From: Bacteroidaceae bacterium
GTDB lineage: Bacteria > Bacteroidota > Bacteroidia > Bacteroidales > Bacteroidaceae
Assembly: GCA_017650045.1 (NCBI GenBank)
Contig: JAGCFP010000043.1
Span: 1-64,000, forward strand
DNA length: 64,000 nt
Reading direction: 5' to 3'
A program made the translations under genes and the position numbers. The notes beneath the pieces were generated by a model. It was given only the letters and a program-made list of their open reading frames with translations, searched no databases and was not told the DNA's origin. Positions 50,963-60,090 of this stretch are shown here, piece after piece (positions within the stretch are counted from its first letter, which is position 1; every line of letters begins with the position of its first letter).

Positions 50963-52819
50963 ATGGATAAAAATACAATTACCGGATTGGTATTGATAGG
51001 CATACTATTGGTGGTATTCAGTTATTTGAGCAGACCTACGGCAGAACAACGTGAGGCACAGCAACGCTACTACGACTCTCTGACACAGGTTCAGCAGCAC
51101 GAAGAAGAGCTCAAGGCTAAGCAGGAAGCTGCCCTTGCTAATGAAAGGCAAGCCTCTGTGATAGACAGCACAGCGACCTTCTTCAGTGCTACCCAAGGTG
51201 CCAACCAGCAAGTGACCATCAGCAACGATATACTTCAGTTGACTCTCAATACCAAGGGAGGTTCTCTCTACAGTGCCGTATTGAATGATTATATGGAGCA
51301 GGACAAGGTTACCCCCGTGACCCTTTTCCGAGGTGATGATGTGCAGATGAACTACCTCTTCTACAATACGCGGGAGGCCATCCAGACGAAAGATTACTAT
51401 TTCTCTCCTGTCAATCGCTCAGACTCCACAGTGACCATGCGCCTCAGCGCAGGGGCCGATAGTTACATCGACTTCAATTACGCCCTACATCAAGGCAGCT
51501 ATCTGGTGGACTTTACCATCCAAGCACACGGCATGCAGGGCAATCTGGCACAAGGCAACAAGAGCGTGGACATAGAGTGGAACCAGCGTGCTCGCCAGAT
51601 AGAGAAGGGCTATACCTACGAGAACCGTCTGGCACAGCTCACCTTCATGGACATGGATCGCGACATACATGAGATGAACGCTGCTCGCGATGATGAGAAG
51701 CAGCCAGAGGAGACACTCAACTGGGTGGCTTTCAAGAACCAGTTCTTCTCTGCCATCTTCATCAGCGATGCAGGCTTCCAGAAATCAAGGCTAAACTCGA
51801 AGATGGAGCAGCGTGACAGCGGCTACATCAAGCATTATAGTGCTGAGATGAACACGGCCTTTGACCCTACGGGTGCAGAGGCTACACAAATGTATTTCTA
51901 CTTCGGTCCTAACCATTACAAGATCTTAGGTGCCACGGGTAGCGAAATGGGCAAGAGCTGGAAGCTCAACCGTCTGGTTTACTTAGGCTGGCCACTCGTA
52001 CGTTGGGTGAACCAATTCTTCACTATCAACGTGTTCGACTGGCTCTTGAAGCTCGGTCTGGGTATGGGTTGGGTACTGCTTATCATGACACTCATCGTGA
52101 AAGCTGTGGTCTATCCTGCTACTTACAAGACCTATATGAGCTCTGCTAAGATGCGTGTGCTGAAGCCTAAAGTAGATGAAATCAACGCCAAGTACCCCAA
52201 GGAAGAAGACAACATGAAGAAGCAACAGGAGGTGATGCAGCTCTACAGCCAGTATCGTGTCAGTCCTATGGGCGGCTGTCTGCCTATGCTCATCCAGTTC
52301 CCTATCCTCATGGCACTCTTCTTCTTCGTACCAAGTGCTATAGAACTGCGTCAGCAGAGTTTCCTCTGGGCTGACGACCTCAGTACGTATGATGCCATTG
52401 TGAACCTGCCTTTCAACATTCCGTTCCTGGGCAGTCACATCAGCCTCTTCTGCCTCCTCATGACGGTGACCAACACCATCTATACGATGTATAGCATGAA
52501 GATGCAGGATACGGGTGCCAACCCACAGTTGTCGGCCATGAAATGGATGAGCATCATCATGCCTATCATGTTCTTCTTCATCCTGAACGACTATCCTTCT
52601 GGCCTCAACTACTACTACTTCCTCTCCACCCTCATCACCGTTATTATTATGACCGTGCTGAAGAAGACAACCAATGAACAGAAGCTCTTAGCACAGTTGG
52701 AGGCTAACAAGAAGACACAGAAGGAGATGGCTACTGGTGGTGGATTTGCTGCACGTCTGCAGGCCATGCAAGAGCAACAGGAAGCCTTAAGGAGACAGCA
52801 ACAACAACGAAAGAAATAA
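50963..52819 (+). CDS. yidC: Membrane protein insertase YidC
   Basis: Starting at ATG 50963 the protein is 618 residues. [25 protein letters not shown] is the N-terminal anchor. The large periplasmic domain spans about 85-360, and the five-helix insertase core follows ([48 protein letters not shown]). The C-terminus is Gln-rich. YidC inserts membrane proteins with or without SecYEG. A perfect terminator follows. Confidence 0.96.
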   Translation: MDKNTITGLVLIGILLVVFSYLSRPTAEQREAQQRYYDSLTQVQQHEEELKAKQEAALANERQASVIDSTATFFSATQGANQQVTISNDILQLTLNTKGGSLYSAVLNDYMEQDKVTPVTLFRGDDVQMNYLFYNTREAIQTKDYYFSPVNRSDSTVTMRLSAGADSYIDFNYALHQGSYLVDFTIQAHGMQGNLAQGNKSVDIEWNQRARQIEKGYTYENRLAQLTFMDMDRDIHEMNAARDDEKQPEETLNWVAFKNQFFSAIFISDAGFQKSRLNSKMEQRDSGYIKHYSAEMNTAFDPTGAEATQMYFYFGPNHYKILGATGSEMGKSWKLNRLVYLGWPLVRWVNQFFTINVFDWLLKLGLGMGWVLLIMTLIVKAVVYPATYKTYMSSAKMRVLKPKVDEINAKYPKEEDNMKKQQEVMQLYSQYRVSPMGGCLPMLIQFPILMALFFFVPSAIELRQQSFLWADDLSTYDAIVNLPFNIPFLGSHISLFCLLMTVTNTIYTMYSMKMQDTGANPQLSAMKWMSIIMPIMFFFILNDYPSGLNYYYFLSTLITVIIMTVLKKTTNEQKLLAQLEANKKTQKEMATGGGFAARLQAMQEQQEALRRQQQQRKK

Positions 52820-52841
52820 TTCATTATTTATCATAAGAGAC

Positions 52842-52877
52842 AAAAAAAGCACCTCTGTACAGAGGTGCTTTTTTTAT
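52842..52877. terminator. Bidirectional terminator after yidC
   Basis: A perfect palindrome centred on GTAC (GCACCTCTGTACAGAGGTGC) with seven A before and seven T after, serving yidC and the convergent DUF4293 operon. Confidence 0.9.
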
Positions 52878-52893
52878 ACTTAATTATATGTAA

Positions 52894-53352
52894 TTATCTC
52901 AATCTATCCGCAGCCCTAACCATCACCTCATCACGGTAGATGCCCCGGAAAGCCAGGTAGCAAAGGATTATACTAATTGCAGGGAATGCCAAGCCAATAC
53001 CTGGACGGAAACTGGCATCGTCCATACCACCCTTAAAGGAAAAGATAAAGACTGCAACTACAACGTAGTAACCTACCAGAAGCACGGCATTGAAAATGGT
53101 CATGCGTACCTGAAGCATGCGGTTACGGAAAAGGAAAATGGTAGCAATAGAAATCACAGCACTGAGAAATAAGAGTCCAAACAATCCCCAAGTGGATTGA
53201 AACTCTCCATTGGCATAGCTAATACCCAAAGGCTTGAGCACATGGGTGGTGATACCATCGGCCTCCACGTAGGAACCTATGGTGATGCACATGGCGATTG
53301 CCACAGCCACGGCAGTCAACAACAAATATATAGACTGGATGCGCTGTATCAT
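52894..53352 (-). CDS. DUF4293 membrane protein
   Basis: The protein is 152 residues with four helices. The start MIQRIQSIYLLLTAV and the end AADRLR are the DUF4293 landmarks. It overlaps rpoZ by 4 bases (ATGA), in the conserved bamD-rpoZ-DUF4293 order of Bacteroidales. Function unknown. Confidence 0.88.
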   Translation of the reverse strand: MIQRIQSIYLLLTAVAVAIAMCITIGSYVEADGITTHVLKPLGISYANGEFQSTWGLFGLLFLSAVISIATIFLFRNRMLQVRMTIFNAVLLVGYYVVVAVFIFSFKGGMDDASFRPGIGLAFPAISIILCYLAFRGIYRDEVMVRAADRLR

Positions 53353-53687
53353 AAGTCCATTTTCTCCTTATCCTTAGCAGGATTACGGAAGTAAGTTTTA
53401 CCTTCCATAAACTCTTGGATAGCCATCAGTGTAGGTTTAGGCAACTTTTCATAATAGCGTGAAATCTCTATTTGTTCACGGTTCTCGAAAACCTCTTCAA
53501 GGTTGTCGTTGTATGATGCAAACTCAGCGAGTTTCTTAGAGAGGTCATTCTTGATATCCTGACTGATCTGGTTGGAACGCTTACTAATGATGGCAATGCT
53601 CTCATAGATATTACCTGTACGTTTCCAAATTTTCTCCAAGTCGCGCACCACCGTGGTGTTAGCGGCATTTGTCTTTCTGTAATCCAT
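53349..53687 (-). CDS. rpoZ: RNA polymerase omega subunit (Bacteroidota RpoZ-like)
   Basis: The protein is 112 residues. TGNIYESIAIISKRSNQIS is the conserved omega core (N-.Y-E-....-.RA.qi), followed by a Bacteroidota-specific tail (KPTLMAIQEFMEGK). Omega assists RNA polymerase assembly. It lies between bamD and DUF4293 and is cotranscribed. Confidence 0.9.
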   Translation of the reverse strand: MDYRKTNAANTTVVRDLEKIWKRTGNIYESIAIISKRSNQISQDIKNDLSKKLAEFASYNDNLEEVFENREQIEISRYYEKLPKPTLMAIQEFMEGKTYFRNPAKDKEKMDL

Positions 53688-53697
53688 TCTTACTAAT

Positions 53698-53718
53698 ATA
53701 AATTATAAATTATAAATT
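53698..53718. repeat. Three tandem ATAAATT heptamers between bamD and rpoZ
   Basis: ATAAATT is repeated three times in the 44-base gap. It may be a slipped-strand hot spot; no regulatory box is evident. Confidence 0.55.
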
Positions 53719-53731
53719 ATCAAATTATCCA

Positions 53732-54553
53732 TTATTCGTCATCTGAGACATTGGCCAACACTTTTTCTGTCTTTTCCAGCATCTCGTTGGCTTCTTTAAT
53801 GTACTTGCTTTCTGGGAATTCGTTACGGAAAGCATAGCACTCATCCTGTGCATCACGATAGCGTTCGATGCGTCTGCTCAACACACTATTCTCTGCCATC
53901 TCATACTTAGCTCGAAGTACCAAGTAGGAAAGCTCCTCACGATGCTCGCTGTAAGGGAAATCATTCAATGCGTTCTGGGCAGTAATCACGCATGCCTGGT
54001 AATTATTTCCCAGATAGTTACCCATATTATAGTAGAGGCGAGCGGAATAGAGTTCCTTCTCGACCAACTTATCCTGAAGGTCGAAAATCATGAACTGGGC
54101 CTCATTTTTCTTTTCGCTATTCGGGAACAATTCCACGAATGCTTGCAACTCACTGATAGCATTGTAAGTACCGCTCTGATCAAGACGGGCTTCAGGGGAA
54201 TACAAATAAAGAGATTTGCCAGAATAGAACCTCGCTAACTCAATAAAAGTACCACGTGGATAGGTGGTGACATATTGGGAAAAAGTTTCGTGAGCCATGG
54301 TCATGTCATTATCGTTGTAATAGCTCATACCCAACATGTAGAGAGATTCCTCGCCTTTGTCAGAACCCTTCAGCACCACAATGATATCGTTGAGCAGGGT
54401 TTCTGCCTTGGTGTATTTCCCTTGTGCGAAGTAAGCCTTTGCTGCTTCGTATTTGTAAGATTGGTCAGGATTGTTCATCAGTTTGTTGAATCCTTGACAG
54501 GAACTGAACAAAATCGTGGCCAGCAAAGCGAGTATATAGTAACTTTTCTTCAT
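53732..54553 (-). CDS. bamD: Outer membrane assembly lipoprotein BamD
   Basis: ATG 54553 gives a lipoprotein signal (MKKSYYILALLATILFSSC, Cys19) and 273 residues; the longer start at 54574 is unlikely because the promoter box sits there. Five TPR-like units follow, with YKYEAAKAYFAQGKYTKAETLL as the BamD opening. BamD delivers outer-membrane proteins to BamA. First gene of the bamD-rpoZ-DUF4293 operon. Confidence 0.93.
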   Translation of the reverse strand: MKKSYYILALLATILFSSCQGFNKLMNNPDQSYKYEAAKAYFAQGKYTKAETLLNDIIVVLKGSDKGEESLYMLGMSYYNDNDMTMAHETFSQYVTTYPRGTFIELARFYSGKSLYLYSPEARLDQSGTYNAISELQAFVELFPNSEKKNEAQFMIFDLQDKLVEKELYSARLYYNMGNYLGNNYQACVITAQNALNDFPYSEHREELSYLVLRAKYEMAENSVLSRRIERYRDAQDECYAFRNEFPESKYIKEANEMLEKTEKVLANVSDDE

Positions 54554-54571
54554 TCTGAACGAAATAATGCG

Positions 54572-54603
54572 CAAAGTTAGACATTCGCAACGAATATACC
54601 AAC
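54572..54603 (-). promoter_or_regulatory. Promoter of the bamD operon
   Basis: Minus-strand TAACTTTG (54572-54579), full match, with GTTG (54600-54603) as a near -33 box 20 bases away. Confidence 0.55.
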
Positions 54604-54632
54604 ACCTCTATCTTAAATTTTCAAAATTTCAT

Positions 54633-54656
54633 TACTTTTGTGCAGTAAAACTGCAC
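54633..54656 (+). promoter_or_regulatory. uvrB promoter with a 17-base palindrome at the transcription start
   Basis: TACTTTTG (54633-54640) is a full -7 match. GTGCAGTAAAACTGCAC (54640-54656) is a perfect palindrome that ends 4 bases before the uvrB ATG. A bound protein would block transcription; in RNA only part of it would be present. Confidence 0.55.
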
Positions 54657-54660
54657 GAGC

Positions 54661-56727
54661 ATGAATCAATTCGAACTTACATCGGCCTATAAGCCTACCG
54701 GCGACCAACCTGAAGCCATCCAACAACTCACTGAGGGTGTGCTGGAAGGATTGCCTGCACAGACATTGCTGGGTGTCACTGGCTCTGGTAAGACATTTAC
54801 TATTGCCAACGTGATAGCCAACGTGAACAAACCAGCTTTAATCCTAAGCCACAACAAGACATTAGCAGCACAACTTTACAGCGAATTCAAAAGTTTTTTC
54901 CCTAACAATGCAGTAGAGTATTATGTGTCTTATTACGACTATTATCAACCTGAAGCGTACCTGCCAAAGAGTGACACATATATTGAAAAAGACCTCGCCA
55001 TTAACGACGAGATTGATAAACTGAGATTAGCAGCAACCTCAGCCCTACTCTCTGGAAGAAATGACGTGATTGTGGTATCAAGCGTAAGTTGTATCTACGG
55101 CATGGGAAATCCTGCCGACTTCTATAACAATGTGATAGAGGTACAACGTGGAAAAATCTTTAGCAGGAATGTCTTTCTTCGCCGACTGGTAGAGTGCTTG
55201 TATGTAAGGAATGACGTGGACCTGAATCGAGGAAACTTCCGCGTGAAGGGTGATAATGTGGACATCTATCTGGCTTACGCGGACCATATATTGCGTATTA
55301 CTTTCTGGGGGGATGAGGTGGATACCATCGAGGAGATTGATCCCCTGACAAATGTCCGTATTGGGACGTTTGACAACTATAAGATCTATCCTGCCAACCT
55401 ATTTATGACGAGCAAGGAGAGTACACTGCGTGCTATTCATGAGATAGAGCATGACTTACACGAACGCGTATGTTGGTTTGAAGATCAAGGGCTTATGGCT
55501 GAGGCTAAACGACTGAATGAGCGTGTGACCTACGACATGGAGATGCTGCGAGAACTAGGACACTGCTCGGGTATAGAAAACTATTCACGCTACTTTGATG
55601 GACGTGCTGCAGGTACACGCCCCTACTGTCTGTTGGACTTTTTCCCCAAGGACTATCTGCTGGTAGTAGACGAGAGTCATGTAAGTGTACCCCAAATTCA
55701 TGCCATGTACGGAGGTGACCGTGCCCGCAAGGTAAACTTGGTGGAATATGGGTTCCGTCTTCCTGCGGCCTTAGACAACCGTCCGCTAAAATACGAAGAG
55801 TTCTTGGAGCTTACCCCACAGACCATCTATGTAAGTGCCACCCCAGCCGACTATGAGTTGGAGCGCTCTGAAGGCATCGTTGTTGAACAAGTCATTCGTC
55901 CTACAGGGTTACTGGACCCTCCTATCGAAGTGCGTCCAAGCATGAATCAGATAGACGACCTGATGGAAGAGATACAGCTCCGTGTGGAACGTGAGGAACG
56001 TACGTTGGTCACTACACTAACCAAACGTATGGCAGAAGAACTGACAGAGCATTTGCTGAACCTTGGCTTTCGGTGTAATTATATCCACAGCGATGTGGAT
56101 ACCTTGGAGCGTGTAAAAATCATGAGCGACTTACGCGAAGGTATCTATGATGTTTTGGTAGGAGTAAACTTGCTGCGTGAGGGGCTGGATTTACCAGAGG
56201 TTTCACTCGTTGCTATCATCGATGCCGACAAGGAAGGATTCCTGCGCTCTGCTCGTTCACTCACCCAAACTGCAGGACGTGCTGCACGAAATGTCAATGG
56301 TTTGGTCATTATGTATGCAGACATGATCACGGAAAGTATGCAGAAGACCATCGATGAAACCAATCGTCGCAGAGAACTTCAGCTACGATACAACGAAGCC
56401 AATGGAATCACTCCCCAACAGATTAAGAAAGGCAAAAATCTGGATGTATTTAAGGGCTCCATCGAATCGTATGAAGTCAGCAGTGGAACTTCCACTGCAA
56501 CCAATGCAGCAGGAAAGAAACCTGTTCCTTACGTGGAACAAGAGCATATCATGTCTGTAGCAGCAGATCCTATCTTAGAATATATGAGCAAAGAACAATT
56601 GGAAAAGAGTATAGAACAAACTCGTCGTTTGATGAAGAAAGCCGCTAAAGCACTTGAATTCATTCAAGCTGCCCAGTATCGAGACGAATTGTTACGGCTC
56701 GAAGAACTATTAAAAATGAAGAAATAA
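54661..56727 (+). CDS. uvrB: Excinuclease ABC subunit B
   Basis: The 688-residue helicase-like subunit of nucleotide excision repair. Walker A is GVTGSGKTF, the beta-hairpin region is [16 protein letters not shown], the DEAD-type box is VVDESH, and motif VI is QTAGRAARN. The C-terminal UVR domain ([20 protein letters not shown]) contacts UvrC. Full length. Monocistronic. Confidence 0.98.
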   Translation: MNQFELTSAYKPTGDQPEAIQQLTEGVLEGLPAQTLLGVTGSGKTFTIANVIANVNKPALILSHNKTLAAQLYSEFKSFFPNNAVEYYVSYYDYYQPEAYLPKSDTYIEKDLAINDEIDKLRLAATSALLSGRNDVIVVSSVSCIYGMGNPADFYNNVIEVQRGKIFSRNVFLRRLVECLYVRNDVDLNRGNFRVKGDNVDIYLAYADHILRITFWGDEVDTIEEIDPLTNVRIGTFDNYKIYPANLFMTSKESTLRAIHEIEHDLHERVCWFEDQGLMAEAKRLNERVTYDMEMLRELGHCSGIENYSRYFDGRAAGTRPYCLLDFFPKDYLLVVDESHVSVPQIHAMYGGDRARKVNLVEYGFRLPAALDNRPLKYEEFLELTPQTIYVSATPADYELERSEGIVVEQVIRPTGLLDPPIEVRPSMNQIDDLMEEIQLRVEREERTLVTTLTKRMAEELTEHLLNLGFRCNYIHSDVDTLERVKIMSDLREGIYDVLVGVNLLREGLDLPEVSLVAIIDADKEGFLRSARSLTQTAGRAARNVNGLVIMYADMITESMQKTIDETNRRRELQLRYNEANGITPQQIKKGKNLDVFKGSIESYEVSSGTSTATNAAGKKPVPYVEQEHIMSVAADPILEYMSKEQLEKSIEQTRRLMKKAAKALEFIQAAQYRDELLRLEELLKMKK

Positions 56728-56730
56728 AAA

Positions 56731-56758
56731 AATGTTCAATGTTCAATGTTCAATGTTC
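56731..56758 (+). repeat. Four tandem AATGTTC heptamers over the prs -33 region
   Basis: AATGTTC is repeated four times just after uvrB. The prs -7 box begins 13 bases later, so its -33 position (about 56747-56750) lies inside the array. A change in copy number would alter the sequence at -33 and upstream. Confidence 0.65.
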
Positions 56759-56770
56759 AATATAAAATAC

Positions 56771-56778
56771 TACCTTTG
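56771..56778 (+). promoter_or_regulatory. -7 box for prs
   Basis: TACCTTTG, full match, 32 bases ahead of ATG 56811. Confidence 0.6.
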
Positions 56779-56810
56779 CAAGCAAATAACTAAATCTTCT
56801 AATTATAACA

Positions 56811-57749
56811 ATGAGCGAACTAGCACCTTTTAGAGTTTTTTCTGGAACTAATTCCAGATATTTGGCTGAGAAAATCTGTGCAGAGTTAAACTGTCCGCTT
56901 GGACAAATGAACATTACCCACTTTGCTGATGGGGAATTTGCCGTATCTTACGAGGAATCTATTCGTGGAAAAATCGTTTTCTTGGTTCAATCTACGTTTC
57001 CTAACTCAGACAATCTGATGGAGTTGCTCCTGATGATTGATGCAGCAAAGCGCGCATCAGCACGCAGTATCGTAGCAGTAGTTCCTTACTTTGGTTGGGC
57101 AAGACAAGACCGCAAGGATAAACCTCGCGTATCCATTGGAGCTAAGTTGGTAGCTGACTTGCTTTCTGTGGCTGGTATCGACCGTCTGATTACGATGGAT
57201 CTGCATGCTGATCAGATTCAAGGCTTCTTCAATATCCCAGTGGATCATTTGTATGCATCTTCTGTATTTCTGCCTTACATCGAGTCTCTGAAATTGGAAA
57301 ATCTGGTCATTGCCACTCCTGATGCAGGAGGGTCAAAGCGTGCCAGTTCTTTTGCCAAGTACCTTGGCGCCCCAATGGTGATTTGTGACAAGAAGCGTGA
57401 AAAGGCAAATGTGGTGGCTTCCATGCAAGTTATAGGTGATGTAACTAATGCTAACGTGATTCTTCTCGACGATATTGTAGATACCGCAGGTACCATTACG
57501 AAAGCGGCCAACTTAATGTTGGAGAATGGTGCTCATAGTGTACGTGCTATGGCCAGCCATTGTGTGATGTCTGATCCTGCCTCTTTCCGCGTTCAGGAAT
57601 CAGGTTTGGAAGAAATGGTCTTCACTGACAGTATTCCTTATACCAAGAAGTGCAGTAAAGTGAAGCAACTGAGTATTGCGGCTATGTTTGCGGAAACTAT
57701 TCGCCGTGTTGTAAATAATGAATCTATTAGTTCGCAGTATCTAATTTGA
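56811..57749 (+). CDS. prs: Ribose-phosphate pyrophosphokinase
   Basis: The 312-residue enzyme makes PRPP from ribose 5-phosphate and ATP for nucleotide, His and Trp synthesis. Visible motifs are the flexible loop YFGWARQDRKDKPR, the catalytic DLHADQIQGFF and the PRPP loop VILLDDIVDTAGTITKAA. Length is standard. A strong terminator follows. Confidence 0.97.
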   Translation: MSELAPFRVFSGTNSRYLAEKICAELNCPLGQMNITHFADGEFAVSYEESIRGKIVFLVQSTFPNSDNLMELLLMIDAAKRASARSIVAVVPYFGWARQDRKDKPRVSIGAKLVADLLSVAGIDRLITMDLHADQIQGFFNIPVDHLYASSVFLPYIESLKLENLVIATPDAGGSKRASSFAKYLGAPMVICDKKREKANVVASMQVIGDVTNANVILLDDIVDTAGTITKAANLMLENGAHSVRAMASHCVMSDPASFRVQESGLEEMVFTDSIPYTKKCSKVKQLSIAAMFAETIRRVVNNESISSQYLI

Positions 57750-57768
57750 TGTTAACTCAATAATAATT

Positions 57769-57804
57769 AAAAAAGCGTCAGGTATATATTCTTGACGCTT
57801 TTTT
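57769..57804. terminator. Bidirectional terminator between prs and the NusG-like gene
   Basis: AAAAAAGCGTCA (57769-57780) and TGACGCTTTTTT (57793-57804) are perfect 12-base arms; the right arm overlaps the stop codon of the convergent gene. Confidence 0.85.
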
Positions 57805-58900
57805 AATGCTTCAGCCAACGATCATAATCTTCCATGCGACTGATTATTTGAAGTTTATTCTTTTTCTGTTTCTCTTCTTTCTTCCATTGAATCACGATGT
57901 TATGGATAGCTTCATAATACAAATAATTGTTTGTACTCACATAAAGAGAGGAAAGAAGTAACGCATAAGGTATCTCAGCCTTCACGGTAGAAAGCATTGT
58001 TTCCATTTCTACGATAATCTGTCCCTTCTCCATTACTCTATCCATAATCATATAAGAAAGAAGAAGTAAGCATAGGCGTTTAGTACGCGTGACGTCCGTA
58101 TCGACTTCCAGATGCTTGAATGTAGTAATTACTTCATTGGCAAGCGTCTTATCTTTATCATCCAGTGTACCAGCGAAAAAATGTCCCAATCCTTCATGTA
58201 GCCCTTGCCAATACTTAGAGGAATCTAATTGGAAATACAAATGTTTCCCCTTTTCGTTCAGTGAAATCAATTCATATTGTCCAGGCTCTACATGCAGCAA
58301 TGGCACCCAAAGCACATCCTCCACACGTACCACGATATCTTTACGACCCGTTCCGTTATAGCTCACAAGCGTGGCTTCTATACCAGCAAACTGTCCTGAA
58401 GTGATACGAATGCGATCGCCCTTGGAAAGTTGTTGAATGGTTGGTTCTATCATAGGAACCTTGTTGGCATAAGCAGCAGCAACCCACTTAAACCTTTCCA
58501 TCTCTTCATCAGAGACAAAAGGATAACGTGCATAAGGTCCTACTCCCTTACGAGGAAGGAAATTATATTTAGGGAAACGCTTCTTCAACAGAAAGATCTC
58601 CTGCACAGAAGAATGAATGAAGACATAATTGTAGAGCAAATAACGACGCTGGCGACTACTCCCCTTTTTATCGTTGGAAGAGGCTGGGATATATGTAGGA
58701 GCAAAGAAATCAAACGTAGGCTCTCCAATCTCCTTTCGACGTTCTACTTCAGCACTCAGTTCTGCCTCACAATTACGACTGGTAGCTGGTAGTCTCAAGA
58801 CATACCAATGAATGTCACGAAGACTTTTCAGATAATCCAGTCGTTCTGGAGAGTCAGACAACTCTGTGATTCTCGTTTTGTTATGGTTGGATGCGGTCAT
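57803..58900 (-). CDS. NusG-like (UpxY-type) protein with long C-terminal extension
   Basis: ATG 58900 gives 365 residues; the frame is open further upstream but those codons overlap the MORN gene. Residues 20-145 resemble the NusG N-terminal domain (IHWYVLRLPATSRNCEAEL, RRYLLYNYVFIHSSVQEIF). Residues 160-205 are a KOW-like domain (LSKGDRIRITSGQFAGIEATLV). UpxY antiterminators are about half this length; here 160 more helical residues follow (from GKHLYFQLDSSKYWQG to the end), which I do not recognise. No polysaccharide operon is adjacent. It overlaps the MORN gene by 20 bases, so the two are probably cotranslated. Role as an elongation factor is inference. Confidence 0.7.
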   Translation of the reverse strand: MTASNHNKTRITELSDSPERLDYLKSLRDIHWYVLRLPATSRNCEAELSAEVERRKEIGEPTFDFFAPTYIPASSNDKKGSSRQRRYLLYNYVFIHSSVQEIFLLKKRFPKYNFLPRKGVGPYARYPFVSDEEMERFKWVAAAYANKVPMIEPTIQQLSKGDRIRITSGQFAGIEATLVSYNGTGRKDIVVRVEDVLWVPLLHVEPGQYELISLNEKGKHLYFQLDSSKYWQGLHEGLGHFFAGTLDDKDKTLANEVITTFKHLEVDTDVTRTKRLCLLLLSYMIMDRVMEKGQIIVEMETMLSTVKAEIPYALLLSSLYVSTNNYLYYEAIHNIVIQWKKEEKQKKNKLQIISRMEDYDRWLKH

Positions 58901-60026
58901 TTTTATAGGTACCTTTACGAATGACATTCCCATTTGCATCTGTTTCAACAAATGGTCCTTCTTTCTTACCATCCTTATATATACATTCCATGCGTGTACC
59001 TTCTTTGGATATCTCCACGCCACTCCCGTCTTTCTGTCCCTTGCTGAAGTGTCCGCTATACATGGCACCATCAGCTTGTATCAATTTGCCCTCGCCATCG
59101 AACAGATTGTTCTTCCACTGACCTTCATACACATCACCGGAATCCCAACGATAGGTTCCCGTACCACTACGTTCATTGTTGATCCAATCACCTTCATAGA
59201 CGGCACCATTAGACCACGTATAGGTTCCCTTGCCATTCTGGTATCCATTCTTGAACATGCCCACATATTTATTACCATCGGCAAAATAACAAACACCTTC
59301 ACCACTACGTTCACCATCTACATAGTTCCCTTCATAGCGGTCACCTGTATTGGAATAATAGATACCTTTTCCATGTTGCACGTCATTCTCCCAATCACCA
59401 ATGTACTTATCCCCATTGGCATACTCGAAAGTACCTTTTCCAGAACGCTTATTGTCTTTCCAGCCACCTTCATACTTAGAACCATCTTCCCAAGTGAAAA
59501 TGCCTTGACCTTCTTTTTTGTCGTCTTTCCAGTCGCCTTCGTAACGGGCTCCGTTTTTCCAAGTGTAAGTACCTTTACCTTCACGTTTATCGGCTACCCA
59601 ATTACCTTCATACACATCGCCCGTGTAATAATACATGGTACCTTCCCCTTGTTGGTAATCCTCAAACCACATGCCATCATAACGATTATTGTTGGCAAAG
59701 TAATAGATACCCTTACCATGCTGCTTATCCTGAGACCACTGTCCTTCATACTTCTCACCATCTGTGAAAGTATAGATGCCATAACCTTCACGCATACCTT
59801 TCACATAGTCGCCTTCATATGTATCTCCTGTTGGGAATACTGTTCTTCCCTTACCATCTGGTTTATTCTTCTTCATTTCTCCAGAATACACAGAGCCATC
59901 TTTGAAGGTATATGTCTTAATGCTGATAGAAGTATTGGAATCGAAAAGATTCCCCAGACCTTGCGCTTGAATGCCGACTGGAAGAATGAGGATAACGGAC
60001 AATATTATTATGTTCAGATATTTCAT
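58881..60026 (-). CDS. Secreted MORN-repeat protein
   Basis: ATG 60026 gives a signal peptide (VILILPVGIQA) and 381 residues; the earlier in-frame ATG at 60089 lacks one and precedes the promoter. From about residue 40 there are some 13 tandem 23-residue MORN repeats (consensus YEG.W..dk..GkGty.w..Gd) ending near 350. Such repeats form long beta-hairpin stacks that bind lipids or proteins. Location should be periplasmic or outer. The antisense strand is also open over this whole gene, a side effect of the repeat codons. Confidence 0.85.
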   Translation of the reverse strand: MKYLNIIILSVILILPVGIQAQGLGNLFDSNTSISIKTYTFKDGSVYSGEMKKNKPDGKGRTVFPTGDTYEGDYVKGMREGYGIYTFTDGEKYEGQWSQDKQHGKGIYYFANNNRYDGMWFEDYQQGEGTMYYYTGDVYEGNWVADKREGKGTYTWKNGARYEGDWKDDKKEGQGIFTWEDGSKYEGGWKDNKRSGKGTFEYANGDKYIGDWENDVQHGKGIYYSNTGDRYEGNYVDGERSGEGVCYFADGNKYVGMFKNGYQNGKGTYTWSNGAVYEGDWINNERSGTGTYRWDSGDVYEGQWKNNLFDGEGKLIQADGAMYSGHFSKGQKDGSGVEISKEGTRMECIYKDGKKEGPFVETDANGNVIRKGTYKNDRIQP

Positions 60027-60046
60027 TAGTTCAGTAGTTTTGGCTG

Positions 60047-60054
60047 CAAAGTTA
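60047..60054 (-). promoter_or_regulatory. -7 box for the MORN/NusG-like pair
   Basis: Minus-strand TAACTTTG, full match, 21 bases upstream of 60026. Confidence 0.5.
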
Positions 60055-60090
60055 TCATTTAAGCAATAAAATAAAAAAGAATCGTGCAAA

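Noticed and set aside
58866..60029. Open frame of 387 codons on the plus strand opposite the MORN gene
   Set aside because: It exists because the MORN repeats use a regular codon pattern that also leaves the opposite strand open. The minus-strand protein has a signal peptide, a known repeat family and a promoter.
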